A stretch of 64,000 nucleotides of DNA from the NCBI RefSeq assembly GCF_018917865.1, contig NZ_JAHLPM010000002.1:310001-374000 (forward strand), given 5' to 3'. Below are positions 17,070-26,133 of this stretch, one piece after another. The position numbers were made by a program, and so were the translations under genes. Source of the stretch: Tissierella simiarum. GTDB taxonomy: Bacteria > Bacillota > Clostridia > Tissierellales > Tissierellaceae. The notes below the pieces were generated by a model. The model had not been told where the DNA came from. It was given only the letters and a program-made list of their open reading frames with translations, and did no database searches. Position 1 is the stretch's first letter, and each line of letters opens with the position of its first letter.

Positions 17070-19712
17070 TTATAGCCATCTATCAAACTTTTTAATATAG
17101 ATTTTTTTAATGATTTGTGTCAATATACAATAAGATAGAAGTATGCCTATTAGCCATGGAAAATAAGATAATGGTAGGGCTTGTAATCCAATGGTATTTC
17201 CAAAAGGTGTAAAAGGTATAGCTATGCCTATTACCATTATTACACTTGTAAGAATCATTAAAGGTGTTGCTGCCCTACTTTGAATAAATGGTATTTTTTT
17301 AGTTCTAATCATATGAACTATTAAAGTTTGAGATAATAGTCCCTCTACAAACCATCCAGTTTGAAAAAGAGCTTGCATTTCCAGTGTGTTAGCCTTAAAT
17401 ACATACCACATAACTAAATAAGTTACAACATCAAATATGGAACTAATAGGTCCAATATATATCATAAACTTTCCTAAGTCATCTGCGTTCCATTTCTTAG
17501 GCATTTCAATATATTCTTCATCCATTGAATCCCAAGGTATAGAAATTTGAGAAATATCATATAGCAGATTTTGAACTAATAAATGGATTGGAAGCATTGG
17601 TAAAAAGGGTAAAAATATACTGGCTACTAAAACACTAAATACATTACCAAAGTTTGAGCTGGCTGTCATCTTTACATACTTTACAATGTTTCCAAATATT
17701 TTACGTCCTTCTATTACACCCTCTTCAAGAACCATTAAGTTTTTTTCTAAAAGTATAATATCCGCAGATTCTTTAGCAATATCTACACCTGTATCTACAG
17801 AAATTCCAACATCTGCTTCTCTAAGAGCTGGTGCATCATTAATTCCATCACCCATATATCCTACAGTATGATCATTATTTTGAAGAACTCTTATAATTTG
17901 AGACTTTTGAATAGGAGATAATTTTGCAAAAACAGTAGTTTCTTCAGCAGCTAAAGTTAGTTCCTCTTCTGTCATGGTTTCAACGTCATTTCCAAGCAAA
18001 ACCTTGTCAACAGGTAATCCAACTTCCTTACATATTTTTTTAGTAACAGTTTCATTATCTCCAGTTAAAATCTTAACCTTTACTCCATGTTCATGCAAAG
18101 CTTTAATTGCAGAAGCTGCTGTTTCTTTTGGTGGATCAAGAAATCCAATGTAGCCCATAAGAACCATATTCTTTTCATCTTTTACACTAAAGGTATTCTC
18201 ATCGGGAATATTATTCTTTTGTGCAACGGCAATTACTCTCATTCCTTCTTTATTTAGCTTTTCTACCATATCCACTACTATATCTTTTATCTCTTCTGTC
18301 AATAGTACTACTTCTCCCTTATACTCTGCCCAAGTACAAATAGATAACATTTCTTCAATGGCACCTTTAGTTATTAACTGTCTTTTACCCTCTCCATCTT
18401 GTAACACTACGGACATTCTACGTCTTGTAAAATCAAAAGGGATTTCATCAACTTTAGTATATATATCTTTTAAATCATGGAAGTTCTTTTTATCTCCAAA
18501 TTCTAATATGGCTCTATCCATTAAGTTTCTAAGTCCAGTTTGATAATAACTATTTAGATATGCATGTCTTAAGACTCTATCGTCTTCATTCCCATGAATA
18601 TCTAAGTGCTTTTCTACTACTATTTTATCTAAAGTTAATGTGCCAGTCTTATCGGTACAAAGTATATCCATTGCTCCAAAGTTTTGAATTGAATCCAATC
18701 TTTTCACAACAGTTTTGTGTTTTGACATGGACACAGCGCCTTTGGCTAGATTAGCTGTTACTATCATTGGCAGCATTTCTGGTGTTAACCCTACAGCTAT
18801 AGATATTCCAAATAGTAAAGCTTCTAGCCAGTCTCCTTTGGTAATACCATTTATGAAAAATACTAAAGGAACCATTATTAGCATGAACTTTATTAATAAC
18901 CAGCTCACACTATCTACGCCTTTTTCAAAACTAGTCTTAGTTCTTTGTCCTATAAGGGAGGCGGCCATTGAACCAAAATAAGTGTTATCTCCTGTAGCAA
19001 CAACTACACCTACGGCACTGCCGCTAATTACATCTGTGCCTAATAAGCAAATATTATCTAGATCTGCCACATTAGAATCTTTATTTGAATCTTCCCTTAA
19101 ATTAGGATACTTCTCAACAAGTTCTGATTCACCAGTTAAAGCTGATTGACTAATGAAAAGATCTTTACATGTAATAATTCTTATATCTGCAGGTATCATA
19201 TCTCCTGCTGCTAAATGAACTATATCCCCTGGAACAATTTGTAATATATCTATTTCCTTAACTCCTTCTTCTCTACGTGCTACCGCACTAGTAGTTTTTA
19301 CTAGTGCCTTTAAGCCTTCTGCTGCTCTTCCTGACTTAAATTCTTGGATAAATCGTATCATGCCACTAACTGTCACCATTAAAGTAATAACTATCACTGC
19401 TTCCCAGCTTTTTTCTCCAGGAGGTGCAATAATAACATCTGTTATAAGAGATATCATAGCTAAGGCTAATAAAACTATTATAAAAGGATTAATAAAAGCT
19501 TTAATAAGTTGAACATACCAAGGAATTGGTTTTTCATTTGCTATCTGATTTAATCCATAGGTATCTATTCTGTTATTTACTTCTTCCTTAGCTATACCTT
19601 CAACGTCGGTATTCATTATTTTATATACTTCACTTATATCTTTCTTACTAAGATTATTTAAATTCTTAGTTATAGCATTTGTATCTCTTATATTTATGTT
19701 TCTTTTTTTCAT
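17070..19712 (-). CDS. mgtA: Magnesium-translocating P-type ATPase (MgtA/MgtB type)
   Basis: An 880-residue P-type ATPase of the Mg2+ (P3B) group. The N-terminal cation ATPase domain includes VNNRIDTYGLNQI, the actuator has LTGESE (about residue 205), the phosphorylation site is CTDKTGTLTLD (about 365), and GDGINDAPALREADVGI marks the hinge. Ten membrane segments fit the family. It imports Mg2+ into the cytosol at the cost of ATP. The gene lies behind an M-box riboswitch and a small leader ORF. ATG chosen, with AAGGGTG seven bases before it. Confidence 0.95.
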   Translation of the reverse strand: MKKRNINIRDTNAITKNLNNLSKKDISEVYKIMNTDVEGIAKEEVNNRIDTYGLNQIANEKPIPWYVQLIKAFINPFIIVLLALAMISLITDVIIAPPGEKSWEAVIVITLMVTVSGMIRFIQEFKSGRAAEGLKALVKTTSAVARREEGVKEIDILQIVPGDIVHLAAGDMIPADIRIITCKDLFISQSALTGESELVEKYPNLREDSNKDSNVADLDNICLLGTDVISGSAVGVVVATGDNTYFGSMAASLIGQRTKTSFEKGVDSVSWLLIKFMLIMVPLVFFINGITKGDWLEALLFGISIAVGLTPEMLPMIVTANLAKGAVSMSKHKTVVKRLDSIQNFGAMDILCTDKTGTLTLDKIVVEKHLDIHGNEDDRVLRHAYLNSYYQTGLRNLMDRAILEFGDKKNFHDLKDIYTKVDEIPFDFTRRRMSVVLQDGEGKRQLITKGAIEEMLSICTWAEYKGEVVLLTEEIKDIVVDMVEKLNKEGMRVIAVAQKNNIPDENTFSVKDEKNMVLMGYIGFLDPPKETAASAIKALHEHGVKVKILTGDNETVTKKICKEVGLPVDKVLLGNDVETMTEEELTLAAEETTVFAKLSPIQKSQIIRVLQNNDHTVGYMGDGINDAPALREADVGISVDTGVDIAKESADIILLEKNLMVLEEGVIEGRKIFGNIVKYVKMTASSNFGNVFSVLVASIFLPFLPMLPIHLLVQNLLYDISQISIPWDSMDEEYIEMPKKWNADDLGKFMIYIGPISSIFDVVTYLVMWYVFKANTLEMQALFQTGWFVEGLLSQTLIVHMIRTKKIPFIQSRAATPLMILTSVIMVIGIAIPFTPFGNTIGLQALPLSYFPWLIGILLSYCILTQIIKKIYIKKFDRWL

Positions 19713-19864
19713 CGTAATTCACCCTTTCTAAAAATTGCAATAAGAAACTAAAGGTTAAGTGTTATTTTAACCTTTTTACTAATACTTAATTAAAATCTGG
19801 AAAAATTCAAAATAAATATTGTGAATTTACATGAGTAAAGAAACAGTGGAAAGTATTTTTAAGA

Positions 19865-20005
19865 TTAAATAAAGAAATGTATATGCATAATGGAGTGGAA
19901 TATTTTATTTATTAAATCCCAAAGATTAAGAATGGAATTTGATAAATAAAATATTTTTTTATAACATATACTACCTCCACCGTCCATACTACTACCAGAT
20001 TCCAT
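19865..20005 (-). CDS. Small 46-residue ORF between the M-box and mgtA
   Basis: An ATG six bases after a strong GGAGGTGAG site opens a 46-codon frame, MESGSSMDGGGSICY and then a hydrophobic, aromatic-rich tail ending HIHFFI. The Gly/Ser-rich head and hydrophobic tail suggest a small membrane peptide. It lies in the mgtA transcript, after the riboswitch terminator and 152 bp before mgtA. In enterobacteria small membrane proteins (MgtS, MgtR) tune MgtA stability, but no homology is claimed. An inverted repeat (about 19898-19961, stem AATATTTTATTTAT) folds its 3' half, so it may also be a translated regulatory leader. Coding status unproven. Confidence 0.5.
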   Translation of the reverse strand: MESGSSMDGGGSICYKKIFYLSNSILNLWDLINKIFHSIMHIHFFI

Positions 20006-20044
20006 TCTTCTCACCTCCATTTTAATAATCTTTTTTCAAAATAA

Positions 20045-20075
20045 AAAACCTCCGTCAACTTGAACTAGACGAAGG
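20045..20075 (-). terminator. M-box intrinsic terminator with competing antiterminator
   Basis: Stem CCTTCGTC / GACGGAGG followed by TTTTTT on the minus strand. The loop/3' arm segment GTTCAAGTT can pair perfectly with AACTTGAAC at 20098-20106, giving a 9-bp alternative helix that breaks the terminator, as known for M-box control. Confidence 0.8.
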
Positions 20076-20243
20076 CATAACAACCCATACATCACTCGTT
20101 CAAGTTTTGGCTCTGCAAGGCAATGAAGTTGCATTAGATTAAGCCTTCTTTGTTCGGCAAAATCTGCTAACCAGTTGAGAATGTTTCCACTCTTTCACGG
20201 CAGCAACCCGTATCCTTGTAGTAACCTCACCTACCGAGGCTAT
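20066..20243 (-). ncRNA. M-box (ykoK) magnesium riboswitch
   Basis: Minus strand shows the M-box consensus: CGGTAGGTGAGGTTACTACA, GGATACGGGTTGCTGCCG, AACTGGTTAGCAGATTTTGCC, GAAGGCTT, and GTATGGGTTGTTATGCC. It should end transcription of mgtA and the small ORF when Mg2+ is plentiful. The rest of the leader up to 20463 is AT-rich promoter region without a gene. Confidence 0.95.
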
Positions 20244-20463
20244 TTAATTTACACTACTATGTTATTCTTAATTACTATAATTGTCAAGCTTATTTATAAA
20301 AATATTTTTTCTATGGTTCATTGATAGCAATTTAATTTCTACCATGAATATCTCCTCTATAGTTCTAATATTTACAATAATAACCCTACTTAATAGTATC
20401 TTCTTTGGATAAACATATATTCTTAAACTTACCTGTATTGAAATAGAGTAAGTTTAAATAGTT

Positions 20464-21486
20464 TTATTGAATAGAAGCTTTTTTTATCTTTCTATAAATA
20501 TAATCTACAAGCGTAACCATTCCACTCAATATTAGCCTAAAATAATAGTCTATAATACGCCATAAAATAATGGCATAAGCTAAAGTATACTTAGGAAAGA
20601 TAGTATTAAATAGCATGTAAAATCCTCCCTCTGAAGCACCTACTGTTCCTGGAGTAGGCATAAAAGAAACTGCCATATAGTGTAGAGATTGAAGGGCGAC
20701 AATATTAAAGTAAGAAACCTTTCTAAGACCTACTGCCAAATATACAAAATAGGTAATAGAAAAGTAAAAGGTTAGTTGTAACACAGTAGCCAACGCCAAC
20801 TCTACAGCAGCTTTTTTGTTATTCTTTATAATATTAATACTCTCCATATAATCTTTTAAGCTATTATCTAAACTTTTCTCAGCTTTCTCTATATCTTTTA
20901 CTAGTTTTATCTTATAACCAATCTTAAATAGCTTATTAAAGATACCTTTAATAAGTTTTTCATTTAGAAAAAGTCCGATTATGATTAATAGTCCAAGAAA
21001 GTTTAATATACATCCAGTAATTACAAAGGATAATGCTAATTTAGTCTCATTATACAAAAATTCAAATTTAAATATAAACATAAAAATGCAATAAAATGTA
21101 ACTATTAATTGATAAATTAAAAATTTATTTATAAATAAAGATGTTGCTGTTCCCCCAGATACGCCTTTATACACTAAAGAATAAATTTGAGCAGGTTCCC
21201 CGCCCGCAGCAAAAGGTGTAATAGAACTGTAATATTGTCCTATCATAGTTGACTTTAAAGATTGAAAAAAGTTGTCTTCTATATTTAATATCTTCTTCAT
21301 CTTATTGATTATATAGGCATCGCAAATCCAAAATAATACCATTCCCAAAAAAGCTAATGTTAAATAATTTTTGTTTGTATCTTCAATTAATTCAGGTAGT
21401 TTAGCTAAATCATTATTATTGATTAGAACCCATGTTGTTACTCCTATAAGAGTTATTAATACGATATAATTTATAGCTTTTTTCAT
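20464..21486 (-). CDS. Flippase-like/lysylphosphatidylglycerol synthase TM-region family protein
   Basis: A 340-residue membrane protein of the YbhN/UPF0104 (GlfT2-like, AglD-type) family. About eight membrane helices are visible; the family motif PFAAGGEPAQIYSLVYKGVSGGTA near residue 80 and MPTPGTVGASEGGFYML near 275 are clear. It lacks the soluble MprF catalytic domain. The family is thought to move or handle lipids, and its place after two glycolipid-type glycosyltransferases suggests it handles their product. Its start overlaps the end of the previous gene by 4 bp. Confidence 0.87.
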   Translation of the reverse strand: MKKAINYIVLITLIGVTTWVLINNNDLAKLPELIEDTNKNYLTLAFLGMVLFWICDAYIINKMKKILNIEDNFFQSLKSTMIGQYYSSITPFAAGGEPAQIYSLVYKGVSGGTATSLFINKFLIYQLIVTFYCIFMFIFKFEFLYNETKLALSFVITGCILNFLGLLIIIGLFLNEKLIKGIFNKLFKIGYKIKLVKDIEKAEKSLDNSLKDYMESINIIKNNKKAAVELALATVLQLTFYFSITYFVYLAVGLRKVSYFNIVALQSLHYMAVSFMPTPGTVGASEGGFYMLFNTIFPKYTLAYAIILWRIIDYYFRLILSGMVTLVDYIYRKIKKASIQ

Positions 21487-22025
21487 AATTCATTACCTAT
21501 CCTATTCCTTCTGTCCATTAGTTGGTCATTGGTTATCCAAAATTCTTTTATCTCTCTATTAACTCTTTTTCTGATTTTATTCTTACTATAAGTTTTTCTT
21601 AACATTTTTTCCCATGATTTAACAAATAAAAGATTCAAAGAGAAATCTAAGTCCACAATCATAAAACCTTCTCTTTTTAAAAAAGGGTAAAATAAAGTTT
21701 TTCCGTGAAAAGCTTTAATATCTTTAAACCTAGTATCTGCAACAATAGCATAGGATAAACAATTTAATTCGTCATCAAGAAGTCTCAAGATAGCTTTAAT
21801 ATTTATATTCATATTTTTTATTTTTTGATTATCAATATGAATCCCTGCTAACAAATCTCCTCTTTTAATAACAGTACCATCAGGTAAATACTTATCCCTC
21901 CCCTTATAAATATGGGGTGCTATATATAATACTTCTGCTTTAGTCTTTGGAATATGAAACCAATTTCTATGTTCTACTATTTTCCTATCAATTATTTCAA
22001 AATTTTTTTGAAATAATCTATTCAT
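21483..22025 (-). CDS. YkoP-like conserved protein
   Basis: About 180 residues, soluble, basic. It resembles YkoP of Bacillus subtilis, encoded in an operon with a polysaccharide deacetylase and a glycosyltransferase; the resemblance includes HIPKTKAEVLYIAPHIYKGRD and LPDGTVIKRGDLLAGIHIDN. The function is not known. The ATG used follows AAGGAGTGG by five bases and overlaps the deacetylase stop by 8 bp. Tight coupling argues for a joint role in envelope lipid or glycan modification. Confidence 0.75.
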   Translation of the reverse strand: MNRLFQKNFEIIDRKIVEHRNWFHIPKTKAEVLYIAPHIYKGRDKYLPDGTVIKRGDLLAGIHIDNQKIKNMNINIKAILRLLDDELNCLSYAIVADTRFKDIKAFHGKTLFYPFLKREGFMIVDLDFSLNLLFVKSWEKMLRKTYSKNKIRKRVNREIKEFWITNDQLMDRRNRIGNEL

Positions 22026-22725
22026 TGACTCCACTCCTTATACCATTGTTTATAGTTTTAAAATTAAAACCTCTTTCTATTAAGCTGGGAATAATAGTTT
22101 CTAGAGCCTTAATAGTATTTCTTGGTGCATTTTCAGCTCCATTACTATCATGTAGTACTATTATGTCCCCAAACTTTATATTATCTAAAATTTTATTAAC
22201 AATATAATCTGGAGTAGTTTTTTTGCTCCAATCTTTAGCATTTAAGGTCCATAATATAGTTTTCAATCCATATTTTTTACAATAGTAATGGGTAAATAAG
22301 TTAAAAGTACCCCATGGCGGTCTAAAATATTCTACAGAATAATTAAATTTTTTAAAGACTTTTAATGATTCTTCAAAGTCTTTTTTGGTTTGCCAGGGAA
22401 AAGATAACCAAGCACTTTTATGGCTATAGGAGTGTATCCCTAAGCCATGTCCTTCACTTATCATTCTATTAACTATGTTATAATTATCTTCCATCTTTTC
22501 GGCTACCATAAAAAAAGTTGCCTTTATATTATAATCTTTTAAAAGATCTAATAACTCTAATGTGTATCTAATATCGGGTCCGTCATCAAAGGTTAAGAAA
22601 ATACTGTTAGAACTATCAAATCTTTTAACTATGTGAGGGGATTTGTTTCTATAATATAAGTTGGGTATTACAGCATAAAGTAAAAATCCTAGACCTAAAA
22701 GTCCCACTACAATAAAAAATCTCAT
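22018..22725 (-). CDS. Polysaccharide deacetylase family protein
   Basis: A 235-residue NodB-homology protein with an N-terminal hydrophobic anchor (residues 3-18). The motif set is complete: motif 1 FLTFDDGPD (about 43), motif 2 IHSYSHKS (about 97), motif 3 YFRPPWG (about 133), and a late VLHDSNG with the catalytic His. It would remove acetyl groups from an extracellular or sporulation glycan. The anchor places the enzyme outside the membrane. It is the third gene of a tight operon. Confidence 0.92.
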   Translation of the reverse strand: MRFFIVVGLLGLGFLLYAVIPNLYYRNKSPHIVKRFDSSNSIFLTFDDGPDIRYTLELLDLLKDYNIKATFFMVAEKMEDNYNIVNRMISEGHGLGIHSYSHKSAWLSFPWQTKKDFEESLKVFKKFNYSVEYFRPPWGTFNLFTHYYCKKYGLKTILWTLNAKDWSKKTTPDYIVNKILDNIKFGDIIVLHDSNGAENAPRNTIKALETIIPSLIERGFNFKTINNGIRSGVNE

Positions 22726-22757
22726 TCATATCATCCCTTTTTTGTTCTCATACTAGG

Positions 22758-23864
22758 TTAACTATAAAGCAATTTTATTGATTCTTCCGCTAATCTATTC
22801 ATATTTATATACTTTTTTAAAGCATCTATATTCCTCTTATAATTTTTAATCTTCTCTCTGTTGTTTATTAGGTCTTCAACAATCCATTGTAAATCCTTCA
22901 TACTGAATGCAATACGACCTATAGATTCTTCTTCTATAAAATTTGTATTTTCTATTTCTTGTCCTAATTTTGGTTTGTATACAATTAAAGGTAAATTAGA
23001 AGCAATGGCTTCAAACACAGTTACTCCCCCTGCTTTTGTTATTAACAAGTCACATTTATCCATCAAATAAGCTACCTCTTCAATATATCCAACGGGTATA
23101 ACTCTATCCATATCTGTTTCTATAAGTTTTTCTAATAATTCTTCATTTTTTCCTGTTAGAACTAAGGTAGTTACCCCTTCTAAATTATTGAGCCAATTAT
23201 AAAAGTTTTTATTTTTAGGCAAAAGTCCCATACCGCCACCCATAATCATCATGACTAGTCCATCTTTAGGCAGAGTAATGTTTGGGACAGGTTTATTTTC
23301 TTCTATAAACTCCCTCCTTAAAGGTATTCCTGTAGTTACAATTTTTTCACTTTGTACTCCTTTTTCAATCATTCTTTCCTTTATTTCTTCCGTTGCTACA
23401 AAGTACTTATCACAGTTTGGAACAATCCATTCCCAACTAGAAACTACATCTGTAATGCAAGTAATTAATGGGAAGGAGAAAAAAGGATGTTCTTTAAGTT
23501 TTGAAATATAGTATGTTGCTCCAGGAAAAGTTGAAATTATCATTTTAGGCTGAAGTTTTATAAGATAGTTTTGTAATTTATTTAAATTATATTTATAAGA
23601 AAATTGATCTTTCCCTATTGAACTTTCTTTATTCTTCTTATAATAAAAATGATTATAAATTTCAGGACTACTCTTCACTAAGACTCCATATCCCTTGTAC
23701 ATATTTTTTGATAGTTTGGGCATAAATATCTGAAATAAATCTGCAATTTCTATATTTATTGAAGGATCTATTTTTAAAATATTCTCCTTAATCCCTTTAG
23801 ATACAGATATATGTCCCTGACCAAAGTTTGCTGTCAAAATTAATATATCTATCCTATCCTTCAT
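22758..23864 (-). CDS. UgtP/MGDG-synthase-type glycosyltransferase
   Basis: A 368-residue GT28-family enzyme. The N-terminal ILTANFGQGHISVSKGI is the family's lipid-acceptor motif (TxxxGxGHxxxA), and the C-terminal domain has DLLITKAGGVTVFEAIASNLPLIVYKPKLGQEIEN, the UDP-sugar binding part. Such enzymes add glucose or galactose to diacylglycerol. It overlaps the preceding paralogue by a few bases. The pair of paralogues suggests stepwise addition of two sugars or two acceptors. Confidence 0.9.
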   Translation of the reverse strand: MKDRIDILILTANFGQGHISVSKGIKENILKIDPSINIEIADLFQIFMPKLSKNMYKGYGVLVKSSPEIYNHFYYKKNKESSIGKDQFSYKYNLNKLQNYLIKLQPKMIISTFPGATYYISKLKEHPFFSFPLITCITDVVSSWEWIVPNCDKYFVATEEIKERMIEKGVQSEKIVTTGIPLRREFIEENKPVPNITLPKDGLVMMIMGGGMGLLPKNKNFYNWLNNLEGVTTLVLTGKNEELLEKLIETDMDRVIPVGYIEEVAYLMDKCDLLITKAGGVTVFEAIASNLPLIVYKPKLGQEIENTNFIEEESIGRIAFSMKDLQWIVEDLINNREKIKNYKRNIDALKKYINMNRLAEESIKLLYS

Positions 23865-24987
23865 CAACTACACCTACTCCACAATTATAATCTTCTATTA
23901 ATTTTTTTCCAAGTTTACATATATTATCTAGACAAAACTGTTTAGCCAATTTTGTCATGTTGTTTCTCATACTTTCTAGAATTTCAGGATTGTCCATAAT
24001 CTTTTCTACAATTTTACTTATATGATTTTCTTCATCTACATAAATGGCCACATTTTGCTTTACTAGAAAATCTAAGTTTTCTTTTTCTTGTCCTGGTATA
24101 TAATATGGTATAATCATAGGTAATTTCTTTGCTATAGCTTCAGAAACCGTTAAACCTCCGGGTTTAGTTATTATAATGTTAGAAGTTTCCATCAAATAGG
24201 GAATCTCTTTTGTGAAGCCATATAATCTAATCTTACCATTATTAATTAAGTCAGTGTAAGTCTTTTCTATAGATTTTTTTAGCTCATTATTGTTCCCACA
24301 AACTACTACAATATGAAAATTTCTTTGTAAAGTTATTATACTCTTTAATGCTTTTTTTATATTTTTAAGTCCTAAGCTACCTGCCATTAACAAAATTTGA
24401 AAATGCTCTTTTTTAAATTCTTCAGTATTAAAACTACGGAAAAATTCTCTTTTAATAGGTATTCCATAGGGATAGATTCTGTCTCTTTCTATACCATACT
24501 TCTCCAAAGTTTTGCTTGTATAAATACTTCCAGTAATATATGCATCTACATTGTTATCAATGTAAGTTTGATGTGCTTCATAATCTGTTATCACTGAAAT
24601 AAAAGGTATATTAATTAACTTATTTGCTTTTAAATATCCTATTACGCTTACTGTAAAAGCATGAGTTCCTATGATTAAACTAGGGTCTTCTCCTAAAATA
24701 ATATGAAAAACTTTTTGTCGTGCAATTTTAGTAAAAGACTTAGTAATAAACTTATTAGTTATTTCTTTGTTGCTTATTTCATAAAGGCTTCCATAGAATT
24801 TAGGAAGCTTGCTGGCAAGAATCCTATAGGAATCTGAAATAAGAATATCTAGCATTTTATTTATTTCTTTTAAAATATCTACTTTTTTTACCTCATAACC
24901 ATTCTTTATAAATTCTTTCTCTAGAGAGGAAGCAGCTTCATTATGACCACCGCCTGTGGCAGCAGTAAATATTAAAACCTTCTCCAT
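23854..24987 (-). CDS. UgtP/MGDG-synthase-type glycosyltransferase, first gene of the operon
   Basis: A 377-residue GT28-type enzyme. It opens FTAATGGGHNEAASSLEKEF (acceptor-binding motif) and carries NIIITKPGGLTVSEAIAKKLPMIIPYYIPGQEKEN in the nucleotide-sugar domain. It is only moderately similar to its neighbour, so the two are not a recent duplication. It leads a five-gene operon with a deacetylase, a YkoP-like protein and a flippase-like protein, pointing to a membrane glycolipid or anchored glycan pathway. Confidence 0.9.
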   Translation of the reverse strand: MEKVLIFTAATGGGHNEAASSLEKEFIKNGYEVKKVDILKEINKMLDILISDSYRILASKLPKFYGSLYEISNKEITNKFITKSFTKIARQKVFHIILGEDPSLIIGTHAFTVSVIGYLKANKLINIPFISVITDYEAHQTYIDNNVDAYITGSIYTSKTLEKYGIERDRIYPYGIPIKREFFRSFNTEEFKKEHFQILLMAGSLGLKNIKKALKSIITLQRNFHIVVVCGNNNELKKSIEKTYTDLINNGKIRLYGFTKEIPYLMETSNIIITKPGGLTVSEAIAKKLPMIIPYYIPGQEKENLDFLVKQNVAIYVDEENHISKIVEKIMDNPEILESMRNNMTKLAKQFCLDNICKLGKKLIEDYNCGVGVVDEG

Positions 24988-25030
24988 ATTTAATCCTCCA
25001 TTTACTAAATTATTATGTCATAAATAAGAT

Positions 25031-25060
25031 ATCATATTTACGTTAATATAACGTTAACAA
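25031..25060 (-). promoter_or_regulatory. Candidate promoter with an operator-like dyad in its spacer
   Basis: On the minus strand a TTGTTA (25060-25055) and a TATGAT (25036-25031) are 18 bases apart, upstream of the glycosyltransferase operon. The spacer contains the 15-bp dyad ACGTTA-ATA-TAACGT (25040-25054), well placed for a repressor. The remaining intergenic sequence up to 25254 is AT-rich with no visible gene. Confidence 0.45.
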
Positions 25061-25254
25061 TGTCTTAAAAGTTTCTTAAATTATTATATATATATAATAT
25101 AATAATTTCCATCTATTATGAAAGTTAAATATAGACTTATCTTTCTATTTATAGTATCCGTATTTTCCTAGGTTTATATCCTGGTAAATGGAGGCTAATG
25201 ATTTAGTATATTTTAATTATATTTATTATAAAAGAAACTTTACTTTTTCCCAAA

Positions 25255-25291
25255 TAAAAAGGATGTTAGTTAAAATATAACTAAACATCCT
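25255..25291 (-). terminator. Terminator of the thiamine operon
   Basis: Stem AGGATGTTTAGTTATA / TATAACTAACATCCT (imperfect) followed by TTTTTATTT on the minus strand, six bases past the thiD remnant. Confidence 0.7.
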
Positions 25292-25297
25292 AGGTTT

Positions 25298-25483
25298 TTA
25301 CATATTAAATTTATAAAAATGATTTACAGGACCTATTCCTTTTTCAATATTCATACCTTTGGCTAAATTAGAAGCTATAATTAATGAAAAGGTACAACTA
25401 GTTCCATGAAGGTTTTTAGTATTTGTCCTATTTGATTTAAATTGTATGATTTTTCCTTCATTTATAGTTTTCTTCAGCATCAA
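25298..25483 (-). pseudogene. thiD: ThiD (hydroxymethylpyrimidine kinase) C-terminal remnant
   Basis: The 61-codon frame holds the ThiD signature SNRTNTKNLHGTSCTFSLIIASNLAKGM, normally near residue 205-235, followed at once by GPVNHFYKF, the usual last residues. ThiD is about 265 residues: everything before the signature, and about 20 residues between the signature and the end, are missing. The region 25484-25636 upstream shows scattered in-frame stops. It lies at the end of the thi operon, where a pyrimidine kinase would be expected, so thiamine synthesis needs another ThiD. Confidence 0.8.
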
Positions 25484-25636
25484 ATAAACTAGAAATTATA
25501 ATGGTGACTAAAAGCAATAACTTTTATAAAAAATTTCATTTCCATATTCTTAAATGAGTTTAAATCTACTTTTAGATATCATTACAAAGATGTTCTCCAA
25601 TATTATCATAACTCATAAAGCTTCTCCTGACTTAAT

Positions 25637-26131
25637 CTAATGCTTTAATATTTTTAAATTACATTTCATGGAATTAAATATTTTAATTAATATTAAACCT
25701 ATTATACTTCCTCCTATAGTGCTTAATAGGAAAGGATAAACGAAGAAAAAAGCTATAACTTCTTTTCCCATTATATACTTTGCTATAGGAAAAGCTGTTA
25801 ATCCTCCTAATACTCCTGCCCCAAATATTTCTCCAATAGCTGCTCCATAACTATTTTTCGTTTTCTTATATATTACTCCTGCTAAAAAAGCTCCAATCAT
25901 ACTACCGGGAAAAGCAAGAAAACTTCCTGTACCAATAAGATTTCTAATTAGAGAAATAAGAAAAGCTATAGCTGTACTATAAAAAGGTCCTAAGGTTATT
26001 GCAGATAATAAATTTATTGTATGCTGTATTGGAAAGCATTTAGAAACTCCTACAGGAATATATACTAAATTCCCTAATACTACTCCTATAGAAATAAACA
26101 TAGCAGAAATAGTTAATTTTCTTGTATCCAT
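25637..26131 (-). CDS. thiW: Energy coupling factor transporter S component ThiW
   Basis: A 164-residue membrane protein with about five helices. It opens RKLTISAMFISIGVVLGNLVYIPVG and has a GTGSFLAFPGSMIGAFLAG segment typical of ThiW, the substrate-binding unit for a thiazole precursor in TPP-controlled operons. It would work with the shared EcfT/EcfA module encoded elsewhere. Two bases separate it from thiC, so they are translated together. Confidence 0.88.
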   Translation of the reverse strand: MDTRKLTISAMFISIGVVLGNLVYIPVGVSKCFPIQHTINLLSAITLGPFYSTAIAFLISLIRNLIGTGSFLAFPGSMIGAFLAGVIYKKTKNSYGAAIGEIFGAGVLGGLTAFPIAKYIMGKEVIAFFFVYPFLLSTIGGSIIGLILIKIFNSMKCNLKILKH

Positions 26132-26133
26132 TC

